NCBI RefSeq assembly: GCF_007828955.1
Contig: NZ_VIVR01000001.1
Span: 3,348,001-3,412,000 of the forward strand
Source: Kitasatospora atroaurantiaca
GTDB taxonomy: Bacteria > Actinomycetota > Actinomycetes > Streptomycetales > Streptomycetaceae
Length of the DNA stretch: 64,000 nucleotides
Direction of reading: 5' to 3'
A program made the translations under genes and the position numbers. The notes under the pieces were generated by a model. It saw only the letters and a list, made by a program, of their open reading frames with translations, did no database searches and was not told where the DNA came from. This document shows, piece by piece, positions 49,807 to 58,942 of the stretch (position 1 is the stretch's first letter; the number at the start of each line of letters is the position of its first letter).

Positions 49807-50361
49807 ATGAAGAAGACGACCGTTCGCACCCGGGTACTCACCGGCGCAGTCGCCCTCGCCGCACTGGGCGCCGGCACCTTCGGCGCGATGACCGCCACCG
49901 CCGCGCCGAAGGGCGACGGTGACGTCGCGCAGACCGCCGAGGCCAGGAAGCCGGACACCCTGACCAGCACGCACCTCAGCATCGACGCCGCCACCCGGGC
50001 CGCCGAGGCCGCCCTGCACGCTGCCGAGAAGGAGAACCAGCACGTCTCGGTCGCCGTTGTCGACCGCAACGGGACCACCGTGGTCACCCTGCGCGGCGAC
50101 GGCGCCGGCCCGCAGTCGTACGAGTCGGCCCAGCGCAAGGCGTTCACCGCCGTCTCCTGGAACGCGCCCACCTCGGAGCTGGCCAAGCGGCTCGCCCAGG
50201 CTCCCAACCTGAAGGACATCCCCGGCACGCTGTTCCTGGCCAGCGGCGCCCCGGTCGCCGACAAGGGCGCCCCGATCGCGGGCATCGGCGTGGCCGGCGC
50301 GCCCAGCGGCGACCTCGACGAGAAGTACGCCCAGGCGGGCGCCGCGTCCCTCGGGAAGTGA
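49807..50361 (+). CDS. Secreted GlcG/HbpS-like heme-binding protein
   Basis: A 184-aa protein. The signal peptide MKKTTVRTRVLTGAVALAAL ends near ATA-AP. The mature part contains LSIDAATRAAEAALHAAEKE and VSVAVVDRNGTTVVTLRGDG, then SYESAQRKAFTAVSWNAPTS and the Gly-rich end. These are the signatures of the GlcG/HbpS fold. HbpS of Streptomyces reticuli binds heme and signals redox stress through the SenS/SenR system. No senS or senR gene is in this window. The ATG has agcaggagc upstream. Confidence 0.88.
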   Translation: MKKTTVRTRVLTGAVALAALGAGTFGAMTATAAPKGDGDVAQTAEARKPDTLTSTHLSIDAATRAAEAALHAAEKENQHVSVAVVDRNGTTVVTLRGDGAGPQSYESAQRKAFTAVSWNAPTSELAKRLAQAPNLKDIPGTLFLASGAPVADKGAPIAGIGVAGAPSGDLDEKYAQAGAASLGK

Positions 50362-50369
50362 GTGGGTAG

Positions 50370-50507
50370 GCAGCGGGCCAACCACAGGGGCGCGTGGGGG
50401 CACCTCCCGGCCGAAGGCTGGGGGAGAACTGCGCGAGATCGGAAGGCAACGGCCTGTGCCCTCCCGCCTCGCGCAGTTCCCGCACCCCTGAGATGCCCGA
50501 TCCTGAT
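50370..50507. repeat. Modular palindromic intergenic element, copy D
   Basis: It combines the flank and CAGGGGCGCGTGGGG start of copy A with the copy C core (tgcgcgagatcggaaggcaa and cggcctgtgccct). It also carries the reversed A/B module cacctcccggccgaaggctg. It ends tcgcgcagttcccgcacccc tg. It lies between convergent HbpS-like and WYL regulator genes. Confidence 0.85.
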
Positions 50508-50515
50508 TGGTGCAC

Positions 50516-51481
50516 CTACTGGCGGACGCCCGCCGCGCGGGTGACGCGGCCGGCCAGCTCGCGCAGGTAGGCGGTCAGCTCCGGGGGTTCGTGCACCTCG
50601 AACTCGCAGCCCAGGGTGGCCAGTCGGAGCGCAAGCCACTCCAGCGAGTCGGCCCGGGTACGGAGCCGGCAGCGGTGCTCGTCGACCGGCTCGAGCTCCC
50701 CGGCGGCGGTACCCAGCCGGGCCGCCATCTGCTCCGCCGGTACGTGCAGCGTCACCACCGCCCGGTAGCTGGGCGTCAGGCCGGAGAGCTTGCCGGCGAC
50801 GTACGCGGCGGCGTCCTCGGCGGGCAGCTCACGCGGCGCCGCCCGGGAGCCCGTCGGCAGCGGGTCGCCGATCCGGTCGACGCGGAAGATCCGCCAGTCG
50901 TCCCGCTCGTTGTCGTACGCGACCAGGTACCAGCGCCGCCCGGCCGCCACCAAGCGGTGCGGCTCGACCAGCCGCCTGGTCTCGGCCCCGTCACCGGCCC
51001 GGTAGCCGAAGCGCAGCCGCTCGCGGCCGGCGACCGCGGCGGCCAGCACGGTGAGCACCTCCGGGTCCACCCGTGGCCCGCCGCCGGCCAGCAGCGGCAC
51101 GGTGGCCGCGTTCAGGGAGCCGACACGGTGCCGCAGCCGGGCGGGCAGGACCTGGACCAGCTTGGCGAGCGCCCGTACGGACGCCTCCTCGATCCCCTCG
51201 ACGGCCTGCCCCGCCGCCGCCCGCAACCCGACCGCGATGGCCACGGCCTCCTCGTCGTCGAGCAGCAGCGGCGGCATCGCCGCGCCCGCGACCAGGCGGT
51301 AGCCGCCGATCGCGCCCTTGGTCGCCTCGACCGGGTAGCCGAGGTCGCGCAGCCGCTCGATGTCGCGGCGGATCGTACGCGGGCTGACCTCCAGCCGCCC
51401 GGCCAGTTCACTGCCTGGCCATTCGCGTGGGGTCTGCAGCAGGGAGAGCAGCTTCAGCAGCCGTGCCGGGGTGTCGGTCAT
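50516..51481 (-). CDS. YafY/WYL-domain transcriptional regulator
   Basis: A 321-aa protein. The N-terminal winged HTH is ARLLKLLSLLQTPREWPGSE, then VSPRTIRRDIERLRDLGYPV. The WYL domain contains LVEPHRLVAAGRRWYLVAYD and ends with the family's C-terminal extension. The WYL domain often binds nucleic acid or nucleotides. The MTDTPARLLK start was chosen over an ATG 12 bp upstream. The gene is divergent from the DHA2 pump, which it probably controls. Confidence 0.9.
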   Translation of the reverse strand: MTDTPARLLKLLSLLQTPREWPGSELAGRLEVSPRTIRRDIERLRDLGYPVEATKGAIGGYRLVAGAAMPPLLLDDEEAVAIAVGLRAAAGQAVEGIEEASVRALAKLVQVLPARLRHRVGSLNAATVPLLAGGGPRVDPEVLTVLAAAVAGRERLRFGYRAGDGAETRRLVEPHRLVAAGRRWYLVAYDNERDDWRIFRVDRIGDPLPTGSRAAPRELPAEDAAAYVAGKLSGLTPSYRAVVTLHVPAEQMAARLGTAAGELEPVDEHRCRLRTRADSLEWLALRLATLGCEFEVHEPPELTAYLRELAGRVTRAAGVRQ

Positions 51482-51576
51482 AGGTCTCAGCATGCCGCAG
51501 ACAGCGGACAGGTTCTGACCTAGATGGACTCTACCGTCGGAGGCGTTCGCCAGTACGACCGATCCCGGGAGAACCC

Positions 51577-53061
51577 ATGCAATCCGTCCAGGACGCCCCC
51601 GACCGCCGCCGCTGGCTGGCCCTGGCCGTGGTGATGACCGCCAGCCTGATGGACCTGGTCGACGTCACGATCGTCAACATCGCGATGCCCAGCATCCAGC
51701 GGGAGACGGGCGCCTCGTTCAGCGCGCTGCAGTGGATCACCGCCGGGTACGCGCTCGCCTTCGCCGTCGGTCTGATCACCGGCGGGCGGCTCGGGGACAT
51801 CTACGGCCGCAAGCGGCTGTTCCTGCTGGGGATCGGCGGGTTCACGGCCGCCTCCGCGCTGTGCGGCCTGGCCTCGGGCCCGGACATGCTGGTCGCGGCC
51901 CGCATCCTGCAGGGCGCCACGGCCGCGCTGATGGTTCCTCAGGTGCTGTCCATCATCCACGCCACCTTCCCGGCCCACGAGCGCGGCAAGGTCTTCGGGA
52001 TGTTCGGCGCGATGGTCGGGCTGGGGGCCATGCTCGGCCCGCTGCTCGGGGCGCTGCTCACCGAGTGGGACCTCTTCGGCCTCAGCTGGCGGCCGATCTT
52101 CCTGGTCAACCTGCCGATCGGCATCGCCGGACTGGTCCTCGGCAGCCGGTACGTCACCGAGTCCCGCGCCCCGCAGGCGCTCCGCCTCGACCTGGTCGGC
52201 ATGGCGCTGGCCACCGCCGGCCTGCTGATGCTGCTCTACCCGCTCACCCAGGGCCGGGAGTCGGGCTGGCCGCTCTGGGGCTTCGTCTCGATGGCCGCCT
52301 CCCTGCCTGTGTTCGTCCTCTTCGTCGCGTACGAGCGGGCCAAGACCCGGCGGGACGGCTCGCCGCTGGTCGAGCTGGCGCTGTTCCGGGTGAAGAGCTT
52401 CGCTGCGGGCATCGGCGTCCAGCTGACCTTCGGGATCGTCTCGGGCATCTTCTTCCTGGTCTGGACGCTCTACATGCAGCTCGGCCTCGGCTGGAGCCCG
52501 CTGCGGGCGGGCCTGACCGGTGTGCCGTTCTCCCTCGGGGTCTCCGTCGCCGCCGGGCTGTCCGTGCAGAAGCTGGTGCCGCGCTTCGGACGCAAGGTAC
52601 TGCAGGCGGGCGCGCTGGTGATGGCGGCAGGCACCCTGATCTACCTCGCGGAGGCCGCGCACTACGGCACCGGGATCCACCCGTGGCAGATGACGCTGCC
52701 GATGGTCGTGATGGGTGCCGGGATGGGCCTGATCGTCGCCCCGCTGACCGACTCGGTGCTCTCCGAGGTGCCGCGCGAACACTCCGGCTCCGCCTCCGGA
52801 CTGATCAACACGACCCAGCAGCTGGGCATCGCGCTCGGCCTCGGGCTCTCCTCGGTGGCCTTCTTCACCGTCGTGGACGCCGCCGACCCGGAGCGGCAGG
52901 CCATGGGTCCGGTCTTCGTGGACGCCTTCAACCAGTCGCTCTGGTGGGTGGCCGCCGGGCTGGTGACGGTCTTCGCCCTGATGTTCGCGCTGCCGAAGCG
53001 CGCCGCACGGCACGAGACTCCGGCGGAAGAGGCCGAGCAGCCGGAGCCCGTACTGGTCTGA
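51577..53061 (+). CDS. MFS transporter of the DHA2 (14-TMS) family
   Basis: A 494-aa protein with 14 predicted helices: LALAVVMTASLMDLVDVTIV as TM1, GGRLGDIYGRKRLFLLG as the loop 2-3 motif, and MLGPLLGALLTEW as motif C. It is similar in type to the first DHA2 pump of the window but clearly distinct. It is controlled, by position, by the divergent WYL regulator. The ATG has gggag upstream. A strong convergent terminator follows. Confidence 0.92.
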   Translation: MQSVQDAPDRRRWLALAVVMTASLMDLVDVTIVNIAMPSIQRETGASFSALQWITAGYALAFAVGLITGGRLGDIYGRKRLFLLGIGGFTAASALCGLASGPDMLVAARILQGATAALMVPQVLSIIHATFPAHERGKVFGMFGAMVGLGAMLGPLLGALLTEWDLFGLSWRPIFLVNLPIGIAGLVLGSRYVTESRAPQALRLDLVGMALATAGLLMLLYPLTQGRESGWPLWGFVSMAASLPVFVLFVAYERAKTRRDGSPLVELALFRVKSFAAGIGVQLTFGIVSGIFFLVWTLYMQLGLGWSPLRAGLTGVPFSLGVSVAAGLSVQKLVPRFGRKVLQAGALVMAAGTLIYLAEAAHYGTGIHPWQMTLPMVVMGAGMGLIVAPLTDSVLSEVPREHSGSASGLINTTQQLGIALGLGLSSVAFFTVVDAADPERQAMGPVFVDAFNQSLWWVAAGLVTVFALMFALPKRAARHETPAEEAEQPEPVLV

Positions 53062-53070
53062 CGCACCGAC

Positions 53071-53098
53071 AAGCCCTGCCCCCAGGGGGGCAGGGCTT
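53071..53098. terminator. Convergent terminator
   Basis: aagccctgccccc and ggggggcagggctt form a 13-bp stem with a single-base loop, between the MFS and surface-protein genes. Confidence 0.88.
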
Positions 53099-53105
53099 CG
53101 GGTGC

Positions 53106-55895
53106 TCAGCCCTTGGTGAAGTAGCCGAACAGGTCGGCGATCACGTGGGTGTTGCCGGCGAAGTTGTAGATGTCCGCCTGGCCGTTGGTGCCGAGCGGGG
53201 TGATGACGTGGTTGGGAACGGTCTGCCCCGGGCCGAAGTTGAGGTTCGACGTCGCGCCCGGGTGAGGGTCGCCGCCGGGCACGACGCTCAGGTACCCGTA
53301 GGCCGTGGTCTCGGTGGCCGTGACGTTCAGCACCGCCGCCGTCGCGTTCATCGGGACCACGTCGAAGCTGCCGGTGACCTGGACCGGCAGCTTGCCGCCG
53401 CCGGGGAGCGGGCGAGGGAAGCTGCCGTAGCGGGTGTCGGTCAGCCGGACCGGACTGACGGGCGTGAACACGCCCTGGCTGTCCGGGCTGTAGTAGCCGA
53501 AGACGTCCGCGACCACCTGGGTGTTGCCCGCGAAGTTGTAGAGGTCGATCTTGCCGTCCTGGCCGATCGGCACGATCGCCTGGTTCGCCACCGTCTGGCC
53601 GGGGCGGAAGTTGATGCTGGAGGCCTTCGGTGTGGCACCACCGTGCGGGTAGGCGGTGAGGTAGCCGGAGGCGGTCGGCTCGGTGGCGGTCAGATTGAGC
53701 ACCACCGCACTGGCGTTGGCGGGGACTCCGGACTTCCCGGCCACCTGCACACTGCGGACCTCGGCGGGAGCGAGACTGCCGGCCGGACGGGTGTCCAGCA
53801 GCCGCGAGGGGCCGGACGGGGTGAACTTCTGCCCGCCGTCGGGCTGGTAGTACCCGACGAAGTCGGCCACCACGTCGGCGTTGCCGGAGTGGTTGAAGAT
53901 CTGCACCGAACCGTCGGAGCCGACCGGCACGGTGACCAGGTTGGCGACGGTCTGACCGGCCTTGGCGTTGAGGTTGGAGGAGTACGGCCGGGCCTGGCCG
54001 TCCGGCCAGACGGTCAGGAAGGTGTCACTGCTGACGTTGGTCGCAGTGATGTTCAGGACCACCGCCTCCGCGTTGGCGGGGTTGGGGATATTGAGGACGA
54101 GAGCCCCGCCGCCGTGCAGCGGCCCCGAGCTGGTGCGGGTGTCCAGCAGGCGCGTCGGGGCGACGGCCGTGTACGTCGAAGGAGCGTACGCGGCGACGAA
54201 GTACTGCGAGGTGCTCGAGGTCTGGCCCTTGGCGTCCTGAGCCGTCACGGTGATCAGGTAGTCACCGGGCCGCTTGTAGGAGTGCGTGCTGGTGGGCCAG
54301 GGGCCGCTCGTCGTCGTCCCGTCGCCGTAGTCGAAGGTGAACTTGGCCACCGGTGCGGACGAGACGGTCGCCCGGGAGTCGACCGCGACGGTGAGCGGGT
54401 GGTCGTCGAGCTTCGCCGTCGCGCTGAAGTGCGCGGCCAGCGGGCCGGGAGTGGTGATCGTCAGGCTCACCGGCGCGCCGGCGGCGGTCTGCTTGCCGCC
54501 CTCGGCGGTGACGGTCACGCTCGCCTTGCAGTCACAGGGTGCGGTGTAGGTGTGGGTGGCCGTGGGGGTGCCGGTGGTGGTGGCCGAGGTGCCGTCGCCG
54601 AAGTCGAAGCGGTAGGTCACCGTGGAGAGCCACTGGCTGTGCGCGGTGGCGGTGAAGGTGAGTTCCGAACCGGACGGGGCGTCGGCGTAGTTGGAGCTCA
54701 GCTCGACGTTGTCCTGCAGGTAGTCCTGCAGCTCGAACGCGCCGCGGTCCAGGTTCCCGGCACCGGAGTGGTCGACCAGCGGGTCCCGGACGATCGGGAG
54801 ACCGCGGATGTCCGTGCTGGGTACGCCGGGCGCGGTCGGGTCGGCCGAGTCGATGGCCGGTGAGCAGGTGCTCTTGTCGGGGGTGCCGTCGGCCAGCAGC
54901 TGGCAGTCCAGCGGAATCCCGAAGTTCGGCCCGGCGTAGTGCGGGTCGGCGAGCAGGTCGTGCGTGCCCTGCCCGGTCGCGGCGTTCAGCAGTGCGGGCG
55001 TCCCGTACGACTGCCCGCCCCAGGAATAGGCCAGGCCGGAGTTCTTCGGCCAGACCAGGTTGTAGTCCGCGCGGCTGCCCTGGGTCGCCTCGGCGGCCAC
55101 CTGGATCTCGGTGGCGGTCTTGGACGGGCAAGGAGAGCCGAACGCGTTCATGCTGTCGTGCCCGGTCACGACGTTGTTGTACAGGCCGAGGCCGGTGGCT
55201 GCGCCGGTCACCATGATGCCCGGGCCGCAGCCCACGGCAACGGTGTTGTTGGTGATGGTCGTGTTCGGCGCACCGTCCACGGCGATGGCCGCGGTGCCGA
55301 ACGACCAGGACACGGAGTTGCCGCTGATCGTCGTCCCGGTCACGCCCGCACCGACGGAGACGCCGTTGGTGCTCCTCAGTTGGTTGTGCAGGACGGTCAC
55401 ATTGGCGCTTGTACCGGTGATGGCGAGCCACGGGCGGGCGGGCTTGATCCGGGACCAGGCCACGTTGCCGTCGATGAGGACGCCGGAAGAGTCCTGGACC
55501 GCGATCCCCGAGTGGGTGTTGAAGCCGCGGATCACCACGTCGTGGGCACCACTGACGGTGAAGGCCGGTGTGGTCTCGGACCCGAGGCCGACGGCATTGC
55601 CCGACCCGACGAAGGTGATCGGTGCGTCCTTGGTGCCGGACCGGGTGATGTTCACGGAGTCCGAATAGCCGGCGCCGGACACCTGAACGGTCTGTCCCGG
55701 CTGGACCACGGCCGCGGCGGCGCTGATCGTGCAGTAGGGCTGAGCCTGGGTGCCGGCTCCGGTGTCGGAGCAGTTGGAACCGAGGGCGTTGTTGACGTAC
55801 AGGTTGTCCGGTACGGCCGAGGCGGCTGGGGCCGGTAGGCCCAGTACGCCGGTCAGGACCGCGACCGAGACGCCGAGAGCGCGGGGTCTGCGCAT
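53106..55895 (-). CDS. Secreted beta-helix/PKD protein with three C-terminal repeats
   Basis: A 929-aa secreted protein. The signal peptide MRRPRALGVSVAVLTGVLGL is followed by a parallel beta-helix of about 350 residues (for example TGTTISGNSVSWSFGTAAI, TTITNNTVAVGCG). Two PKD domains follow near residues 410-570 (FDFGDGTSATTTGTP and FDYGDGTTTSGPW). Last come three repeats of about 115 residues, starting TRLLDTRTSSG, SRLLDTRPAGS and VRLTDTRYGSF and each ending in FVGYY/FGYY/FGYF. No catalytic site is visible. The protein probably binds polysaccharide or other cells. The start ATG has aagggggg upstream. Confidence 0.9.
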   Translation of the reverse strand: MRRPRALGVSVAVLTGVLGLPAPAASAVPDNLYVNNALGSNCSDTGAGTQAQPYCTISAAAAVVQPGQTVQVSGAGYSDSVNITRSGTKDAPITFVGSGNAVGLGSETTPAFTVSGAHDVVIRGFNTHSGIAVQDSSGVLIDGNVAWSRIKPARPWLAITGTSANVTVLHNQLRSTNGVSVGAGVTGTTISGNSVSWSFGTAAIAVDGAPNTTITNNTVAVGCGPGIMVTGAATGLGLYNNVVTGHDSMNAFGSPCPSKTATEIQVAAEATQGSRADYNLVWPKNSGLAYSWGGQSYGTPALLNAATGQGTHDLLADPHYAGPNFGIPLDCQLLADGTPDKSTCSPAIDSADPTAPGVPSTDIRGLPIVRDPLVDHSGAGNLDRGAFELQDYLQDNVELSSNYADAPSGSELTFTATAHSQWLSTVTYRFDFGDGTSATTTGTPTATHTYTAPCDCKASVTVTAEGGKQTAAGAPVSLTITTPGPLAAHFSATAKLDDHPLTVAVDSRATVSSAPVAKFTFDYGDGTTTSGPWPTSTHSYKRPGDYLITVTAQDAKGQTSSTSQYFVAAYAPSTYTAVAPTRLLDTRTSSGPLHGGGALVLNIPNPANAEAVVLNITATNVSSDTFLTVWPDGQARPYSSNLNAKAGQTVANLVTVPVGSDGSVQIFNHSGNADVVADFVGYYQPDGGQKFTPSGPSRLLDTRPAGSLAPAEVRSVQVAGKSGVPANASAVVLNLTATEPTASGYLTAYPHGGATPKASSINFRPGQTVANQAIVPIGQDGKIDLYNFAGNTQVVADVFGYYSPDSQGVFTPVSPVRLTDTRYGSFPRPLPGGGKLPVQVTGSFDVVPMNATAAVLNVTATETTAYGYLSVVPGGDPHPGATSNLNFGPGQTVPNHVITPLGTNGQADIYNFAGNTHVIADLFGYFTKG

Positions 55896-55983
55896 GGGTT
55901 CAATCCCCCCTTGGATCGAAGTGTGGCCGCATTCTTGCGCCAAGCCCCGCGCCCAACCGCACCGGGGTACGTCTTGCCGCGGA

Positions 55984-56457
55984 TCAGTACGCGCTGGTGC
56001 ACTCGTTGTTGTTGGTGGCCCATCCGACCCACCAGCAGGCTTTGCTCCTCGAACCGCTGTCGTCGACCATCGGAGTCCATGCCTCGTGCTCGCCCTGCCT
56101 GAGCTCGCGGTTCTGGATCTGATAGGTGTCAATGTTCTGCACCCGGATGACATCCGGGAAGTCGGCCCCGTAGACGCGGGCCCAGGAGGTCTCGCACCGG
56201 TTGCTGTAGCGGAGTTGAACAGTCCGGCCCTGAACGTAATGCGTGTCGATGGTCTGCGCGTCCGCCGCGCAGGTCTGGCCGTAGTGCACGTAGCTACTGG
56301 GGTCCTGGCCGTCACAGGCGCTGCGGCAGGGCGACACTCCAGAGCCTGCGGAGGCCGGTGCGACGGCCACTCCGACCAGCGCAGCGGCACCGAACAGCAC
56401 TGCGATCGAACGGCGGATACCGAGTCGGCGTTCTCGTACGGGTGTCAAGAGGAACAC
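55984..56457 (-). CDS. Secreted DUF2690-type protein
   Basis: A 157-aa protein. The signal peptide ends near APASA-GS. The mature part has CRSACDGQDPSSYVHYGQTC, VQLRYSNRCETSWARVYGAD and ACWWVGWATNNNECTSAY, with six cysteines, as in DUF2690 proteins of actinomycetes. The function is unknown. The GTG start has aagggac upstream. The gene sits between the beta-helix protein gene and the 552-aa membrane protein gene. Confidence 0.75.
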   Translation of the reverse strand: MFLLTPVRERRLGIRRSIAVLFGAAALVGVAVAPASAGSGVSPCRSACDGQDPSSYVHYGQTCAADAQTIDTHYVQGRTVQLRYSNRCETSWARVYGADFPDVIRVQNIDTYQIQNRELRQGEHEAWTPMVDDSGSRSKACWWVGWATNNNECTSAY

Positions 56458-56551
56458 GTCCCTTCTGGGTTGAAAAGATCTGCCGCACCGCAGGCCGGGT
56501 CGGCGGTCTCCATTGGACCGTGACCCCGGCGGACGCGGAACCTATGAGGTC

Positions 56552-58210
56552 TTAGCTTGTGATCTTGCGAGAGTCCGGTGCGGCCAGTCCGGTGGAGAGG
56601 ATCTCCCATGTGGCTTCAAGGGTGCAGGCACTCTCTGTGGAGGCCGGCCGGTACAGCGCCCGGAAACCGGAGCAGCCCTGGAGAGCGCCCGTCCAGCTTC
56701 GAAGGGCTTCGGAAGCGGGACCGCCGCCTCGGCCGTCCCCCAACACCCGCTGGGCCGCCGCCACTTCCTTGACCGAGAGTGCGCCGGGATCGGCAACCGC
56801 CCGGCGGGCGTCCACGACCGACTGGGCGGACGCGCTTCGCAAGCCGCCGGGGTCGGCTGAGAAGCCGGCCATGGCGAGAGCGGTCCAGGCGAGGTACCGG
56901 CCTTCCCGATCGTGCGGGGACGTGGTGCGGATTTCGAGTCGTGGGATGGGCACACCGAGCTCCTCCAGTAGCTCGACCAGGTGTCCGGCCAGGGGGGCGG
57001 TCCGTGGGTCTACTCCGCGCGCCAGCTCCCGCAGCGCAAGCCCGGTCGCTTCGGACTCGAGGCCCTCATCGGGTCGGCCCGCGATCCGCAGGACGACTGC
57101 GCTCGTCAGCAGGCCCGCCGTGTCGTTGTGCTCGCGCGTGGTGGGCAGCATGTCGTGGATGGCCTGTGTCGTGCGGGCCCCCGCGAGCCTGGGAAAGGCC
57201 GCTGGCGCGAGTCGCGCGGCGTAGTAGGTGTTCTCCAGGGTTCCCAGGCGACGCACCCTCTCCCTGAGAAGTCCGGACGTGCCGTCGGCTCGCCTGCTCA
57301 AGGAGCCTTCCAGCGGGTGCAGTTGCTCCGGGGAGCCCCCGGCCAGAATCCAGCCGCGCGCAGCGTAGTACGCCTGAAGTTCGAAGCCGGCCGGGTCGAA
57401 GTCGAGCTGCGGTGCGAGCCACCGGCGCACCTCTTGTTGGAGCTGGGGGCTGACCGCCCGGTGCTGGTGGACGGCGACGCACAGCGTCCCGTAGGCGTCC
57501 ATGAGAGCCTCGGCGTCGCCGGGCTTCCCGAAGCCGGTGGGAGCGGGTGCCATGTCCCAACCGGAGGAGTCGATACCGAGTTCTTCGGCAGCGTCCAATG
57601 CCCGGCACCGGGAGTAGGGGCTGTGGACCTGCGGTACCGCAGAGGCCAGTTGGGCCGTGAGTGTGGCAGTGTCCCGGGCGGTTCTGGGCACTGACTTGGC
57701 CGAGACGATGTCAGCGAGGGCCGCGATCGTGGCGATCCGAATGCTGGGGTCGTCGGGCAGCCTGAGGTTCTCCAGGACGTCTGCGGCCCATGCCCCGGGA
57801 ATCCTGGTGCCGGTGCTGTTCTCGACCTGGACTCCGTACCAGCGCCCCCAGATCGGATCGTCGGCGATGGCCTCAGCGAGCGAGCCCGCCAGGATGTCCG
57901 GGTTCGGCAGGGGCCGGGGGTGTCCTGCCGCGCGCGCGACACCGAGCCCATAGGCGCTCGCCTGCCAGGACGGACCACCATCGGCGGACAGGCCCGGTCG
58001 GATGAAGAGCCCGTTGTCGCCGATGAGCGACCGGATTTCGCTGACCAGTTGCCCCGACTCCACCTCCTCCGCGTGATGACGCGTTATCGCAGTGCTTGTG
58101 ATCACTCCGGTCACGGTCAGGACCAAGCCCAGCAGGAAGCCGAGCACGCGTCCTCTGAGCGGGGGCCGCAGCCGACGGCCGCGGCCCCCCGGATCACTCG
58201 AGCGCGCCAC
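56552..58210 (-). CDS. Membrane-anchored helical protein of unknown function
   Basis: A 552-aa protein. After a basic N-terminus one transmembrane helix (GRVLGFLLGLVLTVTGVITS) anchors it, with the rest outside. The extracellular ~500 residues are predicted alpha-helical, with regularly spaced motifs such as LLRERVRRLGTLENTYYAAR and SAVVLRIAGRPDEGLESEAT. They recall alpha/alpha-toroid repeats, but I recognise no family. The GTG start lies 4 bp after the stop of the small secreted protein gene, so the two are probably co-transcribed. Confidence 0.6.
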   Translation of the reverse strand: MARSSDPGGRGRRLRPPLRGRVLGFLLGLVLTVTGVITSTAITRHHAEEVESGQLVSEIRSLIGDNGLFIRPGLSADGGPSWQASAYGLGVARAAGHPRPLPNPDILAGSLAEAIADDPIWGRWYGVQVENSTGTRIPGAWAADVLENLRLPDDPSIRIATIAALADIVSAKSVPRTARDTATLTAQLASAVPQVHSPYSRCRALDAAEELGIDSSGWDMAPAPTGFGKPGDAEALMDAYGTLCVAVHQHRAVSPQLQQEVRRWLAPQLDFDPAGFELQAYYAARGWILAGGSPEQLHPLEGSLSRRADGTSGLLRERVRRLGTLENTYYAARLAPAAFPRLAGARTTQAIHDMLPTTREHNDTAGLLTSAVVLRIAGRPDEGLESEATGLALRELARGVDPRTAPLAGHLVELLEELGVPIPRLEIRTTSPHDREGRYLAWTALAMAGFSADPGGLRSASAQSVVDARRAVADPGALSVKEVAAAQRVLGDGRGGGPASEALRSWTGALQGCSGFRALYRPASTESACTLEATWEILSTGLAAPDSRKITS

Positions 58211-58213
58211 GGG

Positions 58214-58687
58214 TCACAGCGACGCGATGGTGCTGACGGTCTGACCGTTGTAGTACGCGGTGCCGGCCGTCTTGCCGCTGACACCGGCCGTCAGCCAGTT
58301 CTCGCACATCTGGCCCGACATGTAGGTGCCCCGTGAGCCGTTGTTGTTGGTCCACTCCTGGGACACCTCCTTGGCGCTCTGGCCGAACGCGTCCAGGCTT
58401 GCTCCCAGGCCCCAGGCCTGGAAGCTGGTCCGGTTGCGCACCCAGTCATTGCCGGCGGCCGGGTTCCATCCGCCGGAGATCACGACCGACGTCGAGTAGT
58501 CGGAGCAGCCACTGGAGTTCGCCCAGGTCTGCAGCCAGATGTTCGAGGTCAGCGTGGCGCCGTTGGTGAAGCCGTAACTCGACGAGCCGGAGGTCGCGGA
58601 CGCGGGTCCGGCCAGACCGATCACCGATGCGGCGAACACGGGCAGCGCGAGGGCGGCCACACGGCGGATGAGGGGCGAGTGATTCAT
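58214..58687 (-). CDS. Small secreted protein of unknown function
   Basis: A 157-aa protein. The signal peptide MNHSPLIRRVAALALPVFAA ends near ASA-TS. The mature part has two cysteines (SSGCSDYSTS and GQMCENWLTA), many Asn, Ser, Gly and Trp residues, and a repeated TxxWAN/W-N pattern. I do not recognise the family. A strong RBS, aaggagaa, precedes the ATG. It is 3 bp ahead of the 552-aa protein gene, which suggests a joint role at the cell surface. Confidence 0.7.
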   Translation of the reverse strand: MNHSPLIRRVAALALPVFAASVIGLAGPASATSGSSSYGFTNGATLTSNIWLQTWANSSGCSDYSTSVVISGGWNPAAGNDWVRNRTSFQAWGLGASLDAFGQSAKEVSQEWTNNNGSRGTYMSGQMCENWLTAGVSGKTAGTAYYNGQTVSTIASL

Positions 58688-58863
58688 GGCTTCTCCTTGG
58701 ACGTGGCTGGTGATTCCCGTACTCGGAACTGCGTTGCGGTCAGAGTCAATCCGAGTACCTGCCACCCCACCACCTGCAAGGTTCTAGGGTTTCGAGGGAC
58801 GGCCACGCCCTGACTCGGCAGCCGGCTTCCTTCCGTCGATGCCGGCCTTCCCTTATTGCGTAG

Positions 58864-58890
58864 TTGACTGAGTACCGACACTGGTAGGGT
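58864..58890 (+). promoter_or_regulatory. Possible promoter of the FHA-kinase operon
   Basis: TTGACT (58864-58869) and TAGGGT (58885-58890) are separated by 15 bp, shorter than usual, about 53 bp before the FHA start. Confidence 0.4.
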
Positions 58891-58942
58891 CTGCGCCGCC
58901 TTCCCTCGCCGGGTGGAGCAGGGGAGCGCGGAGGGGGTGGAG

